DNA of 64,000 bases from Phoronis australis (lineage: Eukaryota; Phoronida; Phoronidae), in assembly GCA_002633005.1 (NCBI GenBank), contig NMRA01000588.1, positions 22,377 to 86,376 on the forward strand, read 5' to 3'. Positions 49,240-61,032 of this stretch are shown one piece after another. Made by a program: the position numbers and the translations under genes. The notes beneath the pieces are model-generated. The model was not told the origin of the DNA and searched no databases. It was given only the letters and a program-made list of their open reading frames with translations. The first letter of the stretch is position 1. The number at the start of each line of letters is the position of its first letter.

Positions 49240-52200
49240 CTAAACAGAAAGTGGTATTTTTGTCATCAACTATTCAGTATTAAGTATGCTGAGTTTCTGA
49301 GATTGTAATCCAATTATTTCCCTGCCGCAGGCTCTAGGAAACTGTCCATGGAGCTGCCTTTTCTCCTATCTCCGCCAATGCACCTCTGTCGAAACAACTG
49401 AGGTGCAGACGACACTTCATTGAAAATAATGTCGTTTACTTACAATATGCAGTTGGTCTTCAACTATTAAGCTTACAAGTGTGTATGATACAGTTCCAAG
49501 TACACGTAGCTACTATGACGTAGTTATTACAGTTCCATGTACACGTAGCTATTATGAGGGAGAGCACGAAATGAGGCACAGACGAAGATGTTTCAAGGTT
49601 GAAGATGACACTTTCCCAAGAGTCAATGCTCTGGGATGCGCATGCACACCTTTTGGAATCAGTAAAAAGGTCAATGGTCCTCAAATAACGAACAACTTTC
49701 CTTTAAAGCAGTCCCGGGTAACCATTAGAAGAATACTATAAATATTTTCATAAACTTTTCAAAGCATTATAAACACGATTAAAATAGAAATTAATTGATG
49801 ATCATTTTGTCAAAACATTTTGTAACATTTTCTGACCATGGGTTTCTTGGGGATCCTATATTATAAGAAACAGGTTGCTTTTTCGGAGCTATCTCCTATA
49901 CATGTATGTCTGGGCCGCATAGAAACTTTAAGCTGCCTCCCGGACGCCAAGAGTTTCACCCCCTTGGTCCCCACTCTGTCCTGCCTCTGGTTTGTTACCT
50001 TAGTAGATCATTTGGAAATGGCAATTGTCATTTAAAAAATCGGCGTATGCGTCCTCAGTGATTTTTAACAAAGTATTACTTACAGCTCTCTTCCAATGCC
50101 GGACTCTTTATAGCCTCCAAATGGACTTTGTGACTTGATGTCACCCCACGTGTTCACCCTAGAAGTAGGAAAGTTACAAATACGGTTCCGCAATTATGAG
50201 AACAATCAAAAACATCCTTTTCTGTGACAAGTATATAGAGCAAATTATCTACTGACTTAGATACATCTTCAGTAGTGAAACACAAGAAAGGGCCTCACAC
50301 ACGTGCAAACTTGTCACTTCTCCGAGTCCAGTGTATGTGACCTATAAAGACAATACTGACCAATGAAACTTTATCATAAAAAGACAACGATTAATTATTT
50401 TTAAACGGTAATTTTACGGCATGTTGATATGATGCTGACTAAAAAAGCACGTATTAGACAGTATAAGTGAGAGCCTATTGGATGACCATGCGCGATTTGT
50501 GGGTGAAACTCGAAGATTCCTAAAACGAGTATGAAGATGGATAGTGATAGCGTTCAGAGGACTGCATTTTGACTGATACGTACTCTATTGAATGATGTAG
50601 TTTAACAGTCAAAATTTTCCGTGTTATTGTGACGTAACAGGAAATCAGGCGACAAAGTTCCCGAGCGCGTTCGATGTTGATGGTTATATCAAGCACGTTC
50701 GATGTTGATGGTTATACCAAGCACGTTCGATGTTGATGGTTATACCAAGCACGTTCGATGTTGATGGTTATACCAAGCACGTTCGATGTTGATGGTTATA
50801 CCAAGCACGTTCGATGTTGATGGTTATACCAAGCACGTTCGATGTTGATGGTTATACAAATTACAGTAAATAAATGATTGTAATTCATCTCGAAATTTAT
50901 TGAAAACAAACTTCAACATCGATTGACATCAAACTGACATCAGTATAGTCGCCCAAGTAGAAGTTTAATGACACCATTGGTAAATGTTCACATTAACTTG
51001 GCGTGCATTCCACAAATGACGTACGACGAAAATAGCTAAAACTCGTATTCGATGACAAAATTGGGCATATCATTGGTCGCAATCGCAATCTGTCTGAGTT
51101 CAAAGCTTTGGAATAATGTAGGAATAAAATCTCACCAGACGGTGCCAGCCTCCAACGCGTGCGATACGACAACAGCTTTATCCGAATCACTCGTAAATAC
51201 GCCAGCAGCAAGTCCGTAAGGAGTGTCATTTGCGCGTTCGATGACTTCTTCCATTGTTTTGAACTTAAAGATCTGCATGCACGGTCCAAAAATCTGAAAC
51301 ACATTCGTACTGAGTGACCAATTCACTAATTTTTGATAATTTTCCGTTCATTTACAGGTTTTTTTACTGTAGAAAGATTTTATTTTAAAAAAGTTATCTG
51401 GAAGTAAAATAGTAAAGTGCTGCACTACAAATATAGCATCAACTTACTTCATCTGTAGCGATTGTCATGTTGTCCTTGCAGTCGGAGAAGACTGTTGGCT
51501 GTATGAAGTAACCCTTGTTTCCTTCACGACAACCGCCACATTGCAGGCGAGCGCCTTCTTTTTTGCCAGTTTCAATAAGTTTCAGAATTCGATGGAACTG
51601 CTCTTCATCGACCTTGTAATAATTTTAATAAAACGAAAGAATTTAAATGCGCATAATTATCCAAAATTGATAGGAGACTGAACACGCGGGTTACAGTCTA
51701 CATTTTACGATGACTGTCCGCGTAACAAAAGAAACACGGCAGGAACTTCTTTCGACTTAACACAATCTATCTTGCTTCCCGTTCAGTAACGCTAGAACCT
51801 CGCTAAAAGCAAGACTTCGCGGGATTACGTGAGATATTGTCGTGTATTTTGAATGAGAACACGTGACTTTCGTTAGATTTTAGCTAGGTCCTAGCTTAGC
51901 GGGTCCTTGCGTTACGGAACGCACGCCTGATCTATAGAATCGTGTATTATTCCATGCCTTTTAGCAGTTGTTTCTGTCGAAGGCTTTACAGAAAACTGCC
52001 CAACCACGTTTAATCACATCAAATTCGTATTCAGAACGTCCGCGGGGCCCGTCCAGACAGAAAGGTGGAGACGGACAATTTTGATAAAAAGCATGCCTCG
52101 AATTCAACACCATCCATGTAATTCTTCTTAAGAGCCTACAGCGCCACTTGAGTTTTCTCATGTATTTGAAATCTTACTAAGAACAACACTTCGCACTAAT

Positions 52201-55200
52201 AGGGCCCACATGCGCATGAAATCCTACCTGGGGACCTTGAACGGTTCCGGAGTTGAAGGGGTCACCGACAGTCGACAACCGTGCCTTTGCATCCTTAACA
52301 GCCATGTCCACAAACTTGTCATAAATTCCTTCCTGGACAAACGTGCGAGTTGGTGCGCAACAAACCTGACCGGAATTGTACATCGCGTGACCAACAGCGA
52401 CCGCTACTGCTTCCGGTACTGCAAAATAACAAAGAGCTCAACTCACACCTGACTAATTGTCGTCTGCACGTTTATGCGCCATCTGTAATTTTAAACGTAT
52501 TTAGATCACAAAACATCTCTCCAAAGCTGACGATACCCGAGTGACAAGGAGGATTATAAATACTTCTTATACTAGGGGTGCCAATGAACCATGTTCCAGA
52601 TTGGTTAGTTACGGTCATTCTGGAGAGGTCAGTTATCAGAAAGACGGACTTACATTTACAGTCGTCAAAGATGATGAACGGACTCTTCCCGCCCAGTTCC
52701 AGACCCACGTTCTTCAAACTTGAGGCACCCGCTTTGAAAATAAGCTTTCCAACCTGCAGTGCAACCAAAACACATTTTCTATTAGTAAATGCGGAAAACA
52801 CAGACTATGGTTACTAGTTCCTATTATTGCGGAAATATGACAGGCAGAAGCAAGTATTTCCAGTAGAAACTGACAATTAGTGATTAGTCAAAATGGTAGT
52901 GGTGAGGCGGATGATCATTTTTGCCTCTAACTCGAGAGCGTCCAACTTTGACATCAATTAAGAAATTGTTTGATTGTGGAAAAGTATTTTTCTAATTACA
53001 AACTTTAGCACCTTTCATACCAACCTCTGTTGACCCAGTGAAGGCGAGCTTGCGGACATCCGGATGCTCGCACAAGGCAGCGCCAGCTGTCGGTCCATAA
53101 CCTGGCACTATGTTAATAACTCCAGGAGGAAACCCTGCCTAAAGAAATTTCACAGTGAAATTATAGAACAACTACGCCTAGTAACGATTTTGAGAATTTT
53201 TGATACTCCTATTATATGAAAATCTTGATTCGTTTCCATGTGTGGCATACGCAAAATCGGTTTAATTAAATGACACATATCAGCGGTCTTTGGGACCAGG
53301 GCTGTAAAGGGCGAATAATACGTGGTTCTTCTTGATTACAACAACACAAGATCATTTAGGTTAACCATCGATTTTACCTCTTTACACAGAGACCCTATGT
53401 AGAGAGCTCCCAGAGGGCATTGCTCAGCAGGTTTCAGCACGCACGTGTTTCCACACGCTAGCGCCGGTCCGATCTTCCAAGCAACCATGGCCAACGGGAA
53501 ATTCCACTGCAAGACAGAATTGATGCTTGGAACTCTGGCAGGGCGGATCACTTTTCTAGTTCAAAACTGACTAAATTCACGATCTAGTAATCTACACACA
53601 GTCCAAACATCGCAGTTCGTGAATTCTTTTCATGAGATGTTACAAATTACTAGTACTCTACGACCATTTCCTGTCATAGCATAGGCTGTATAACTCTAAG
53701 AAAATGATATAAATATCTCTGGACTATGCTAGCAGCCCACGTGGACACTGAGTTGGCCAACCTTGTCTCTCAAATGGACGGTGTGCTTTGAACTCTTTGT
53801 ACGTATTAACGTAATGCATAATCTGTTTAAGGTGGAAATCATTTTCCATCTTATATTCTCAGACACTTTGCACTTTTTCTCAAGTGAATTTTTTCACATT
53901 TTGTCTTGGGCAAGTGGGGTTTACGATTGAATGCGAGAGCCCAGCCCGAAAAATGGGGGGCTCGAATTTCTGGTCCTCGTACTACAGAGCTAACAGTGGA
54001 CTAAAAAAAAAACAAAAAAAACGAGAAGGCGTTTACGCAGGTCCCCTGACACGATCGGGTCTGAGTCCCCCTCCAATAGTTGTATGGAGCGTAGGACCAA
54101 ATTTCTGACTTTTGAATCTCAAGTCTCTTTTCACTTTGACGTCTTTATTTGTCTTTGTGCTGGAGTGTTAGAAAGATATCTCTGTGTAGCGAAAAACACA
54201 ACGAGCTTTGAATGATTTTAAAAACTGACAAATAATTTAAAATGTTTGCTTATGTAAAACTTACGGGAATGACAAAGCCACAAACACCAATAGGCTCTCG
54301 GCGAGTGTACGTAAACAAGGATCCGTCTGAAACGAAAATATCCATTTCTAGCAGCAAATATTATACTATTATTCAACATAATTATAAAACTTTAACGAAC
54401 GCAAGGTTTGGTGATCACTGAAACACACACTTATCACAATATAAATAAACACAGGGTTTAACCAGCGGAAGAAAGCAGCCTGGAGCACACAAAGGTTTCC
54501 ATCCGTCTCGGGGGGGTACTCCGCTATATTTTGCGGGGTGCAGCTGAAAAATTAGGATACGAAAGGTTCACGAAAATGTTACCATTTGATAGGCTTTCAG
54601 TTTGTTGTAGAAGCTCCATGCACCCGGCGTGTGAATGGAATGACGCCATAAACATAATCTTTTCGCAGGGTTTCTTGAACAGCGGAGTTTTAAACTCATT
54701 ACATGTAAGCCCGAAACAGCACGCGAGGAGATGTCATTTTGTCAAAATTGAGCGGAAGTTTTCTTACCAATTTTTCAAGATATATATAATAATTAAAACC
54801 CCTTTGAATTTGTACAGATGGGGAAAAGAACCCTTTTGAAGAGTTTTGAACTCCCAAAGGGAATCTCTTAGAGCGAATTGTGACGAAAATGGCCTTGAAC
54901 TAGTGCCCCCTTCTGAGCAACACGTCAAGTATATCCCTCATATGGGAGTACGCTAGCTTCCGGTGCGAGAAATGTAAGCGCCCTCTTTGATGACAGTTAC
55001 AAAATTGTACATATTTTACGACATTGTGGACAGACAAAACGAGAGTGAAAGCATCTGCCAAAAGATTTTACGCCTCATGTTGTAAAGTACTTTTCAGCCA
55101 CTCCATCGACTTAGCAGCTTAGATAAAAAGTGAAAGGAGTGAATTTGAAGATCTAGTTTCTCAAATTTATTCAGTAGTTGTTTTCGCTAAATTACTTATC

Positions 55201-56661
55201 TCTTGAGACTGAAAACTCACCTGTGGGAATTGTCAATCCTTGTATCTTATCGGCGAATCCTGCGTAGTATCTTATGTTTGATGCAGCAAACCCGGCTTCC
55301 CAGCATGCATCGCTATATGGTTTGCCCATCTCGAGAGAACACAGTTTCTAGAATATTCAAGACAATGATTGAGACAGTCATAATATAACGAACTTTGCTG
55401 CAGAAATATCTTGCGCAGAGGCAAGTGTGGTAGGACCTTGGAGAAAGTTAAATCTGCATTTATCAAGGGACAGTGACTCTGTATTTAGCAAATCATGCTT
55501 CAAATACTTGGACCTGCACAAATCCGTTTGATATTATGGGAAACGTGAAATTCAATTTTAACAAAGCATAAAGTCACCAAAAAGGATTCGTGTCAATGCT
55601 TATTCTTACAGTCAAGTGTTCGCTGTCTCGTTCCATCAACTCTGACAGTTTGTACAAGAGGCGTCCTCTTTCCGACGCATCCATTGTTCGCCATGGTGAA
55701 CCGCGCTTAAACGCACTTTTTGCCGCCGCTACAGCCTTATCAACGTCAGCCTAAAATCGTAAGAAACTAGCATTAACTCAAGTTATTGTGTTTACTGTTG
55801 CAGATTTCAAAAACCGACCTATAATCATTGTTAGTGTTATCGATGTCACATTTGGTCAGTTTATATCAAAGGCGAGCCTGTTAAAGCAGTTACTACCTTT
55901 TACAGCTGCTTTAGCCCGGAATTTGCGGCCGGGTCATCTCCTCAGTAATTCAGAGTTCAGTGGTGAGCGAAATGCCCATCCGGAACACCTCGGGTAAGTT
56001 CGTAGCCTCAACTCCTCTCGTTGGTGAAACTTATCTGCGGATGTGCGAACTTCAGTCAAACAACAAGTTCTGTGAACTTGCAAATAAGAAACCTTTGCTG
56101 TTTGAAGTCCGCACATGCGTAGATATCGTTCACTTCGCAAATACCCGAAATGTTCCGAATGACTGCTCGCACGCCGACACCTGAAGTGCAAAGATTGTGG
56201 CGAACACGCACACGCGGCGAATATGGCTAACTTGCACAACCACAAAGCCACAAGACCAGCAAACCATAACACGAGGCTCTTGTACGTGACACAACTACTC
56301 CTCTATTCATTCGCAAAATAGATGCGCAGGTAGACGTTGGCCTACCTGAATAGATGAGTCCAAACACAAGGACCAGGCCAAGTCACACAAAGAAGGGGAG
56401 AGTGGTCCTGAACAATGACAATGGTGAAGATGATGTTGAATATGGTGGTGGTGTTGACAGCGACGATGATGATGACGGTGATGACGAAGGTGATCAACAT
56501 TGCATTATACATAATCACGTTGACTCGGAGCGTGGCCACGACTCAGCGAAACTTACTTTATCTGCCTCCTGTACACGACAGAACTCTTCCTCAGTCGATG
56601 GATCTACATCCGGGAATGTTTTCCCGCTGACTGAATCCAGCCACTCGTTATTGATGAACAG
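49167..56661 (-). CDS. ALDH1/2-like: Aldehyde dehydrogenase, ALDH1/2 class (12 of about 13 coding exons)
   Basis: NAD(P)-dependent aldehyde dehydrogenase oxidising aldehydes to carboxylic acids. Related animal enzymes act on retinal (ALDH1A) or acetaldehyde (ALDH2). Exons, in transcript order: 56661-56557, 55750-55610, 55347-55221, 54326-54265, 53506-53378, 53138-53025, 52753-52654, 52418-52228, 51612-51448, 51293-51136, 50158-50084, 49239-49167. All junctions are GT-AG and phases agree, giving 479 residues plus stop. Catalytic features are all present: PWNFP (oxyanion Asn), KPAEQ (NAD-binding Lys), [16 protein letters not shown] (general base Glu), GQVCC (nucleophile Cys) and DEIFGP. Exon sizes 105, 141, 62, 129, 114, 165, 158 and 75 fit the ALDH1A/2 gene plan I recall. 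The first coding exon (N-terminus, and hence cytosolic or mitochondrial targeting) was not found upstream. Which subfamily it belongs to is unresolved. Confidence 0.95.
50084..50158 (-). CDS. ALDH exon 12 (75 nt)
   Basis: It reads [20 protein letters not shown] then GIGREL across the junctions. SPFGGYK and SG-GREL are diagnostic. The WGDIK segment lies where ALDH2 has Y-D-V-F-G at the tunnel mouth. Confidence 0.93.
50665..50859. repeat. 28-bp tandem array, seven copies, inside ALDH intron 11
   Basis: The unit runs GCACGTTCGATGTTGATGGT then TATACCAA. Units 2-6 are identical, unit 1 has GCGCG and TATATCAA, and the last ends TATACAAA. The near-identity implies a recent and probably variable-number array. 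Confidence 0.95.
51136..51293 (-). CDS. ALDH exon 11 (158 nt)
   Basis: It starts [16 protein letters not shown] and ends LEAGTV plus two bases of the Trp codon. The preceding exon supplies the Glu of E-I-FGP. It includes the conserved A-N-D-T[10 protein letters not shown] block. Confidence 0.95.
51448..51612 (-). CDS. ALDH exon 10 (165 nt)
   Basis: It starts [20 protein letters not shown] and includes the [11 protein letters not shown] block. It ends ATDE, whose Glu completes the EIFGP motif. Both boundaries are phase 0. Confidence 0.95.
52228..52418 (-). CDS. ALDH exon 9 with catalytic cysteine (191 nt)
   Basis: It carries [17 protein letters not shown] with the nucleophilic Cys (second position after Gln), YDKFV, and [14 protein letters not shown]. 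The exon is 6 nt longer than the usual 185 because of a two-residue insertion before GDPF. Confidence 0.95.
52654..52753 (-). CDS. ALDH exon 8 with general-base glutamate (100 nt)
   Basis: It starts [17 protein letters not shown] and continues [16 protein letters not shown]. The Glu of LELGG is the general base. It is one codon shorter than the usual 103 nt. It ends in phase 1. Confidence 0.95.
53025..53138 (-). CDS. ALDH exon 7, cofactor-binding segment (114 nt)
   Basis: It reads [20 protein letters not shown] and ends LAFTGSTE. The FTGSTEVG motif spans the junction with exon 8. The donor is GAG|gttggt, weaker than the other donors in this gene. Confidence 0.95.
53378..53506 (-). CDS. ALDH exon 6 with oxyanion Asn and cofactor Lys (129 nt)
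   Basis: It begins [20 protein letters not shown] and ends [11 protein letters not shown], with KPAEQCPL between. The Asn of WNFP and the Lys of KPAEQ are the expected catalytic and cofactor residues. Confidence 0.96.
54265..54326 (-). CDS. ALDH exon 5 (62 nt)
   Basis: It reads [20 protein letters not shown] after a split Asp codon. R-x-EPIGVCG-x-IP is conserved throughout ALDH1/2. Confidence 0.95.
55221..55347 (-). CDS. ALDH exon 4 (127 nt), divergent segment
   Basis: It starts [20 protein letters not shown] and ends [18 protein letters not shown]. Anchors GKP-Y, RYYAG and ADKI-G-TIP are conserved. One codon is missing, against the usual 130 nt, in the loop that carries the residue equivalent to ALDH2 Met124. 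Confidence 0.92.
55610..55750 (-). CDS. ALDH exon 3 (141 nt)
   Basis: It starts [20 protein letters not shown] and ends RDSEHLT, with the R-G-RLLYKL block between. This is the usual size and phase. Confidence 0.95.
55981..56157. mobile_element. Foldback MITE, copy 2, in an ALDH intron
   Basis: The outer arms CGGAACA-CTCGGGTA and TACCCGAAATGTTCCG are inverted copies. Inner arms GTGCGAACTTC and GAAGTCCGCAC mirror each other. It is related to 34104-34298 and lies in the intron between coding exons 2 and 3. Confidence 0.65.
56557..56661 (-). CDS. ALDH exon 2 (105 nt), first exon recognised
   Basis: After acceptor tgtatcatttcag it reads [20 protein letters not shown] and ends EADK. FINNEW and SG-x-x-F-x-x-x-P-T are the classical start of the ALDH1/2 fold. 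It enters in phase 0, so a short upstream exon must supply the start codon. Confidence 0.95.
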
Positions 56662-57881
56662 CTGAAATGATACACGAACAAAAATACTTGAGGTGAATAT
56701 CAAATGCTCTAGTTTTGTGTTTCATTTATTCACAACCGCCTAGAGAATAATACATGTAGTTCCAAACTTGAAAGGCACATGTCTTTACTTGGTGAAATTC
56801 AGTTTCTCTAAGTCTGTACCTTTGCCATGAATTATATTTTTTGTTTGACCCTGTTCGGACGCCACAGGTCCCATTTCGTATCCGATCAACGTGGAATTGC
56901 GGCACACATGTCTCATGAACGGCTCGAAGCTTATTGTTTTGGTTAAAATCGGAAACTTTAGAGGGATGGCGTTGTGGCGGACATTTCCAATATTTTGATT
57001 TGTGGAGCCATAGCTCCTCTGTTTCCGGAGTTTTATTTCTATTGAGTGATCATTTCACAGGCTATCGGTAATGTGGCATTTGTTTTTTTCAGAACATCCT
57101 TCTCGAGTTATTTGAGATTTTCCCATGACTGCTCTCAAAGTAAATGAATTTTTATACCATATTTTCGGCTACCCTTAACGGATTTGTGTGAAATTTGGTA
57201 TGAGAATAGATTATGATCGTTTCAAGCTCAATAAGAATCGTTAAACCCGCTTCTCGCTACAACTTACCGTTCTGGGGATGTTCGAGATTTACTGCTTGGA
57301 TGATTGTTCTTTTACCGACTTATTTCTAGCTGCAGTTTGATGGCCTATCATATTTGTGATAGAGATTGCATTTTTCTTCTGATCTACATGATCTTTTAAG
57401 TAAAATGTTTATCTAGCCGTTAGCTTGAGGACTCTTGCTTCTGGGCGAAATTGGGCTCAAGATGGCGCTGTGACGGCTAATTTTCAAATAATGTTTGCGA
57501 TCCTTTAACCGAACCTTCGCAAATTTGGTATGTAAATATGTCTCCTCAATGGCTATCTGTAGTGTGTTATTGGGTTTTGCGCTACAAGTTGCCGTTCTCG
57601 AGTTATTGGAGATTTTTTTATTGCCTAATTCCGTAATCCATTTTTAATGGCTAAACATTTACTGTAGGTTGGTGTTGCAGGCGTCAGAGTCGAGATTGTT
57701 CGTATTCTTGGTTTCGTCATCTACCTCATTTCTAAAGTTTCCATTCGATTTTGTCAAGTGTCGATCTTCAGAGCGTTTACATTACAGTTCTCATTTTTGA
57801 AACACCAAAGTGTCTGACACATCTCGTAGAAAATATCTATTTTGATTATATAAATCTCAGGCCTTAACTTATTCTTGTCGG

Positions 57882-57952
57882 AAATTATATGTACAAGAAC
57901 AAAATTATATGTACAAGAACAAAATTATATGTACAAGAACAAAATTACATGT
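57882..57952. repeat. 20-bp tandem repeat, about 3.5 copies
   Basis: The unit is AAAATTATATGTACAAGAAC. The last partial copy reads AAAATTACATGT. Confidence 0.9.
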
Positions 57953-58246
57953 CTATAATTAAAGGTATAAATAGACGTGCTTCGCGGAACAACCTTTCAG
58001 CGTTTGTCACACTGGATCGTTTTAATACAGAACGTCTTCAAGTCTATGATCAGAGTTCAGTGTTCCACGGTGTCTGTCATCACAATCGTCTCCAAACTAT
58101 ACGCTGTGTATAAAACTACCCAATGTACTAACGCTAGGTCGGTCCATGCAAGCATATAATCCAGCATAATAATTTGTACGATTTCTTATCACTGAACAAC
58201 GACAAATGAACAAAAAAGGTTTAACGTTTCTATGAATGGTGTAATC

Positions 58247-58345
58247 AGACTGATGAGAATTAATCAATCACCTTCATTGATATGAATTCATATCAGGTTG
58301 AGACTGATGAGAATGTATCAATCAGCTTCATTGATATGAATCACC
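58247..58345. repeat. Direct duplication of about 55 bp
   Basis: CTGATGAGAAT, ATCAATCA, CTTCATTGATATGAAT and GGTTGA occur twice in the same order. Confidence 0.6.
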
Positions 58346-59812
58346 TGAGGTTGATCGTTGGTGATTTATCATCATGCTATCAGTTTTCTATCATTACTTT
58401 GACCGAAAGGGCCAACGTGTTATCTTTGAAGATTCAGATTGATCATCGCCAGTGCTTTTCTCTGACTTCACGCGCCGAACAGTATTACATAAAAATTCCC
58501 AGGGGTATTCAATGTAGCAAATTCAATGCCACTTACATATGTTCATGTATAAAGTAAGGAATCTCACCATGCTATGTTAAACGTTTACTTAATGCCCTCT
58601 GAGCCGAATGTTCTATATCTTCAATTCTCTTCAATTTACAAAGGGTCAAGTCAGGGATCAATAACCTATCTATAATTTTTGCGAATTGTTAGAAATTCAC
58701 TCAACAACTGCTGTGCAAAGTTCAACAGCCATTTCTTATACAGCAGGGATGCTCCAATTGTACATGTATAATTATGTGCGACCCAGGGGAAATTGCGCTG
58801 TTTTCTTTGAAAACAATCTCCAGCGCGTGACATTCCTGATAAAACCTGAAAGCTCACTTCGGTAACAGCAAGTCACAAACATAGTGATATCCGAACTTGT
58901 ATGATTTAGGGAATGGGGCTTCAAGGAGCAATAAACCATGGCGATTGTCATAAAACAATGTTGAGTTAAGACTGTTGTCTTGATAAAAGCGGTCTCACCG
59001 AGTACTATACGCAGATTGAAAATGATGTCTAGACTTGAGAAAAACCCAACATATATATTGCTTCGGAACAGGACCATCTATTTTCTTGTCACGGCGGGTC
59101 GGTTTCAAAAGTTAACAGCAAGTTTGACCATCAGGGGAAGCCATTTCCATCCTACGGCTGCAAGCAATTTCGATTCAAACAAAGGATTAGAACGTTGCCT
59201 GGGATGGCAAGTACGCATGTGGTATGAATGTGTTTAAATACACAGTCAGGTGGACCATCACTGAGATTGCACATTCATTCGCTCTATTCGTATTTAGACA
59301 ACTGTTATCCCTATTTATTTTATGCTGATAGCACTAAGATCCCTCCAGTTTGACAAAAAGCATCGATCAAAACGAATTAGCCTTCTGGTAGTGCTGAAAC
59401 ACCTTAAAACAGGAATATAATTGTTTAAGATTTACCATGCGAATTCATATAACGAATACAATTTTGTTGTTAAGAATCAGCACGTTGGTTAGCCTTGGTC
59501 AGCTGTATACTAAATATACAACTTGTATTTTGACGACAGTATTCATACAGCTAACTGGCTGGCTACACGTTGGTATACCATCAAGTAAGGTTTTATTTCT
59601 ACTGATATTCTTCTTCAGTCACGGTTACCTGACGTACGTTATCAATGTTTGAGTGGCTCAGCTGATTGCACCAAAGATTGATCTCGGATCCCTCAAGTTC
59701 CTTACTCGGATTAAAGATGATCTCACCCGTGGGAAGGACCGGCAGATTATGTTTGTGTGAGATCAGGTTCAACTTGCGTTATCCGAACGACTTCCAAACC
59801 ATGGTCACAGTT

Positions 59813-59824
<12 letters not shown>

Positions 59825-59855
<31 letters not shown>
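59825..59855. repeat. (CA)n microsatellite followed by CATA-rich DNA
   Basis: About 15 CA dinucleotides, then CATA or GCAT-type tetranucleotides to about 59922. Confidence 0.95.
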
Positions 59856-59857
<2 letters not shown>

Positions 59858-60302
59858 ACATACATACAAACATACATGCATGCATACATACATAAAAACA
59901 TAGATACATGCATACATATATGGTACACCCTCACTTTTCTACAAACACGATCTGACTGAAAGTCGAGCTGCGGAATACCTTACAGGGCCATGGCTATATA
60001 ATCATATTGTCAATCTTTCCACCTGAGACTCAGGTCACTCAGCTTACCGCTCTGAAAGTGATCTCGAATTATTCCTTCGGTCAAATTGGAATGATTTCGA
60101 GCTGTTGCTAAGTACCTGTGTGTATTTCACTTGAGGTCTTTCTATTGCCGTCATGACGAGTAGTGATGAGAGTCTCGTTGTCGGACTGCGAGTCAGGCAC
60201 TGTCTTCCCGCAACGGATTATATCGTATTGGTGACCTGGTTTGGTTGATCTGTTATCTTATAATAGTCTTGGAGATCTATTGCAACGTGAAGGGCCTGCG
60301 GC

Positions 60303-60345
60303 ACACACGCACGCATACACACACACAGAGAGAGAGAGAGAGATA
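60303..60345. repeat. Compound (CA)n(GA)n microsatellite
   Basis: An interrupted CACG/CA run passes into about eight GA repeats. Confidence 0.9.
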
Positions 60346-61032
60346 CAGCCGTACGCATGTATATGTATATACATGTTAATAAAAACAACGATGGATTTAA
60401 ACCGGCTTGATATGTTTCGACGATTATTAAAACACCATCCTCAGAAGCAAAAACAGTGGCCATCTTGCTGATCGAGCCCAACAAGTAATGATACACAGAT
60501 ACAGTCAGTTACAGGGGACTAACAATAGACTAATACAATGACAACCTGTGGTACGTGTGCCAGTTGCTTATTGAGATTGGGCTTGCACCAACTGATATTT
60601 AGAGCTTCACGAATTTTCAGCTCCCTTGTTGTTTCTGCTTGGTCTATTATAACAAAGACGTTGAAAGAGCATTGCTCATATGAATGGAGCACTGCAGATG
60701 AGTATTAATATGTGAGCCTCTGTCACAATTTAGATGTTCCCTCGTCTTTGTTTTCAAATGGCGAACATTTTTGCTAATATAACTGGAGCCACATCCAGCA
60801 CAGATGAACTTGTACAGTCAAGTGTCGGTGAATCGCACAAAATCCCATCATTTATACTTTGTAAAGCTGAAATTTAAAGCAAAAGACTCTTACATGTAGT
60901 TTGATATGGCACTTTTTAGGGCTGCCTTGTTTAAAGTCATTATCTCAATGGGTTAATTTAGTTCAAAATCTTGAAAGTGTACCAAATTAAGTAATGTGTA
61001 GCATGGTATATTGTTTTCTATTAACAAACTAA

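Noticed and set aside
56415-56500. Acidic GAT-rich ORF in an ALDH intron
   Set aside because: A trinucleotide-like GATGAT repeat gives an artificial Asp-rich frame.
57241-57300. Candidate first ALDH exon ending at a strong minus-strand donor (AGAACG|gtaagt)
   Set aside because: In the phase required by exon 2 it contains a stop codon and no ATG after it.
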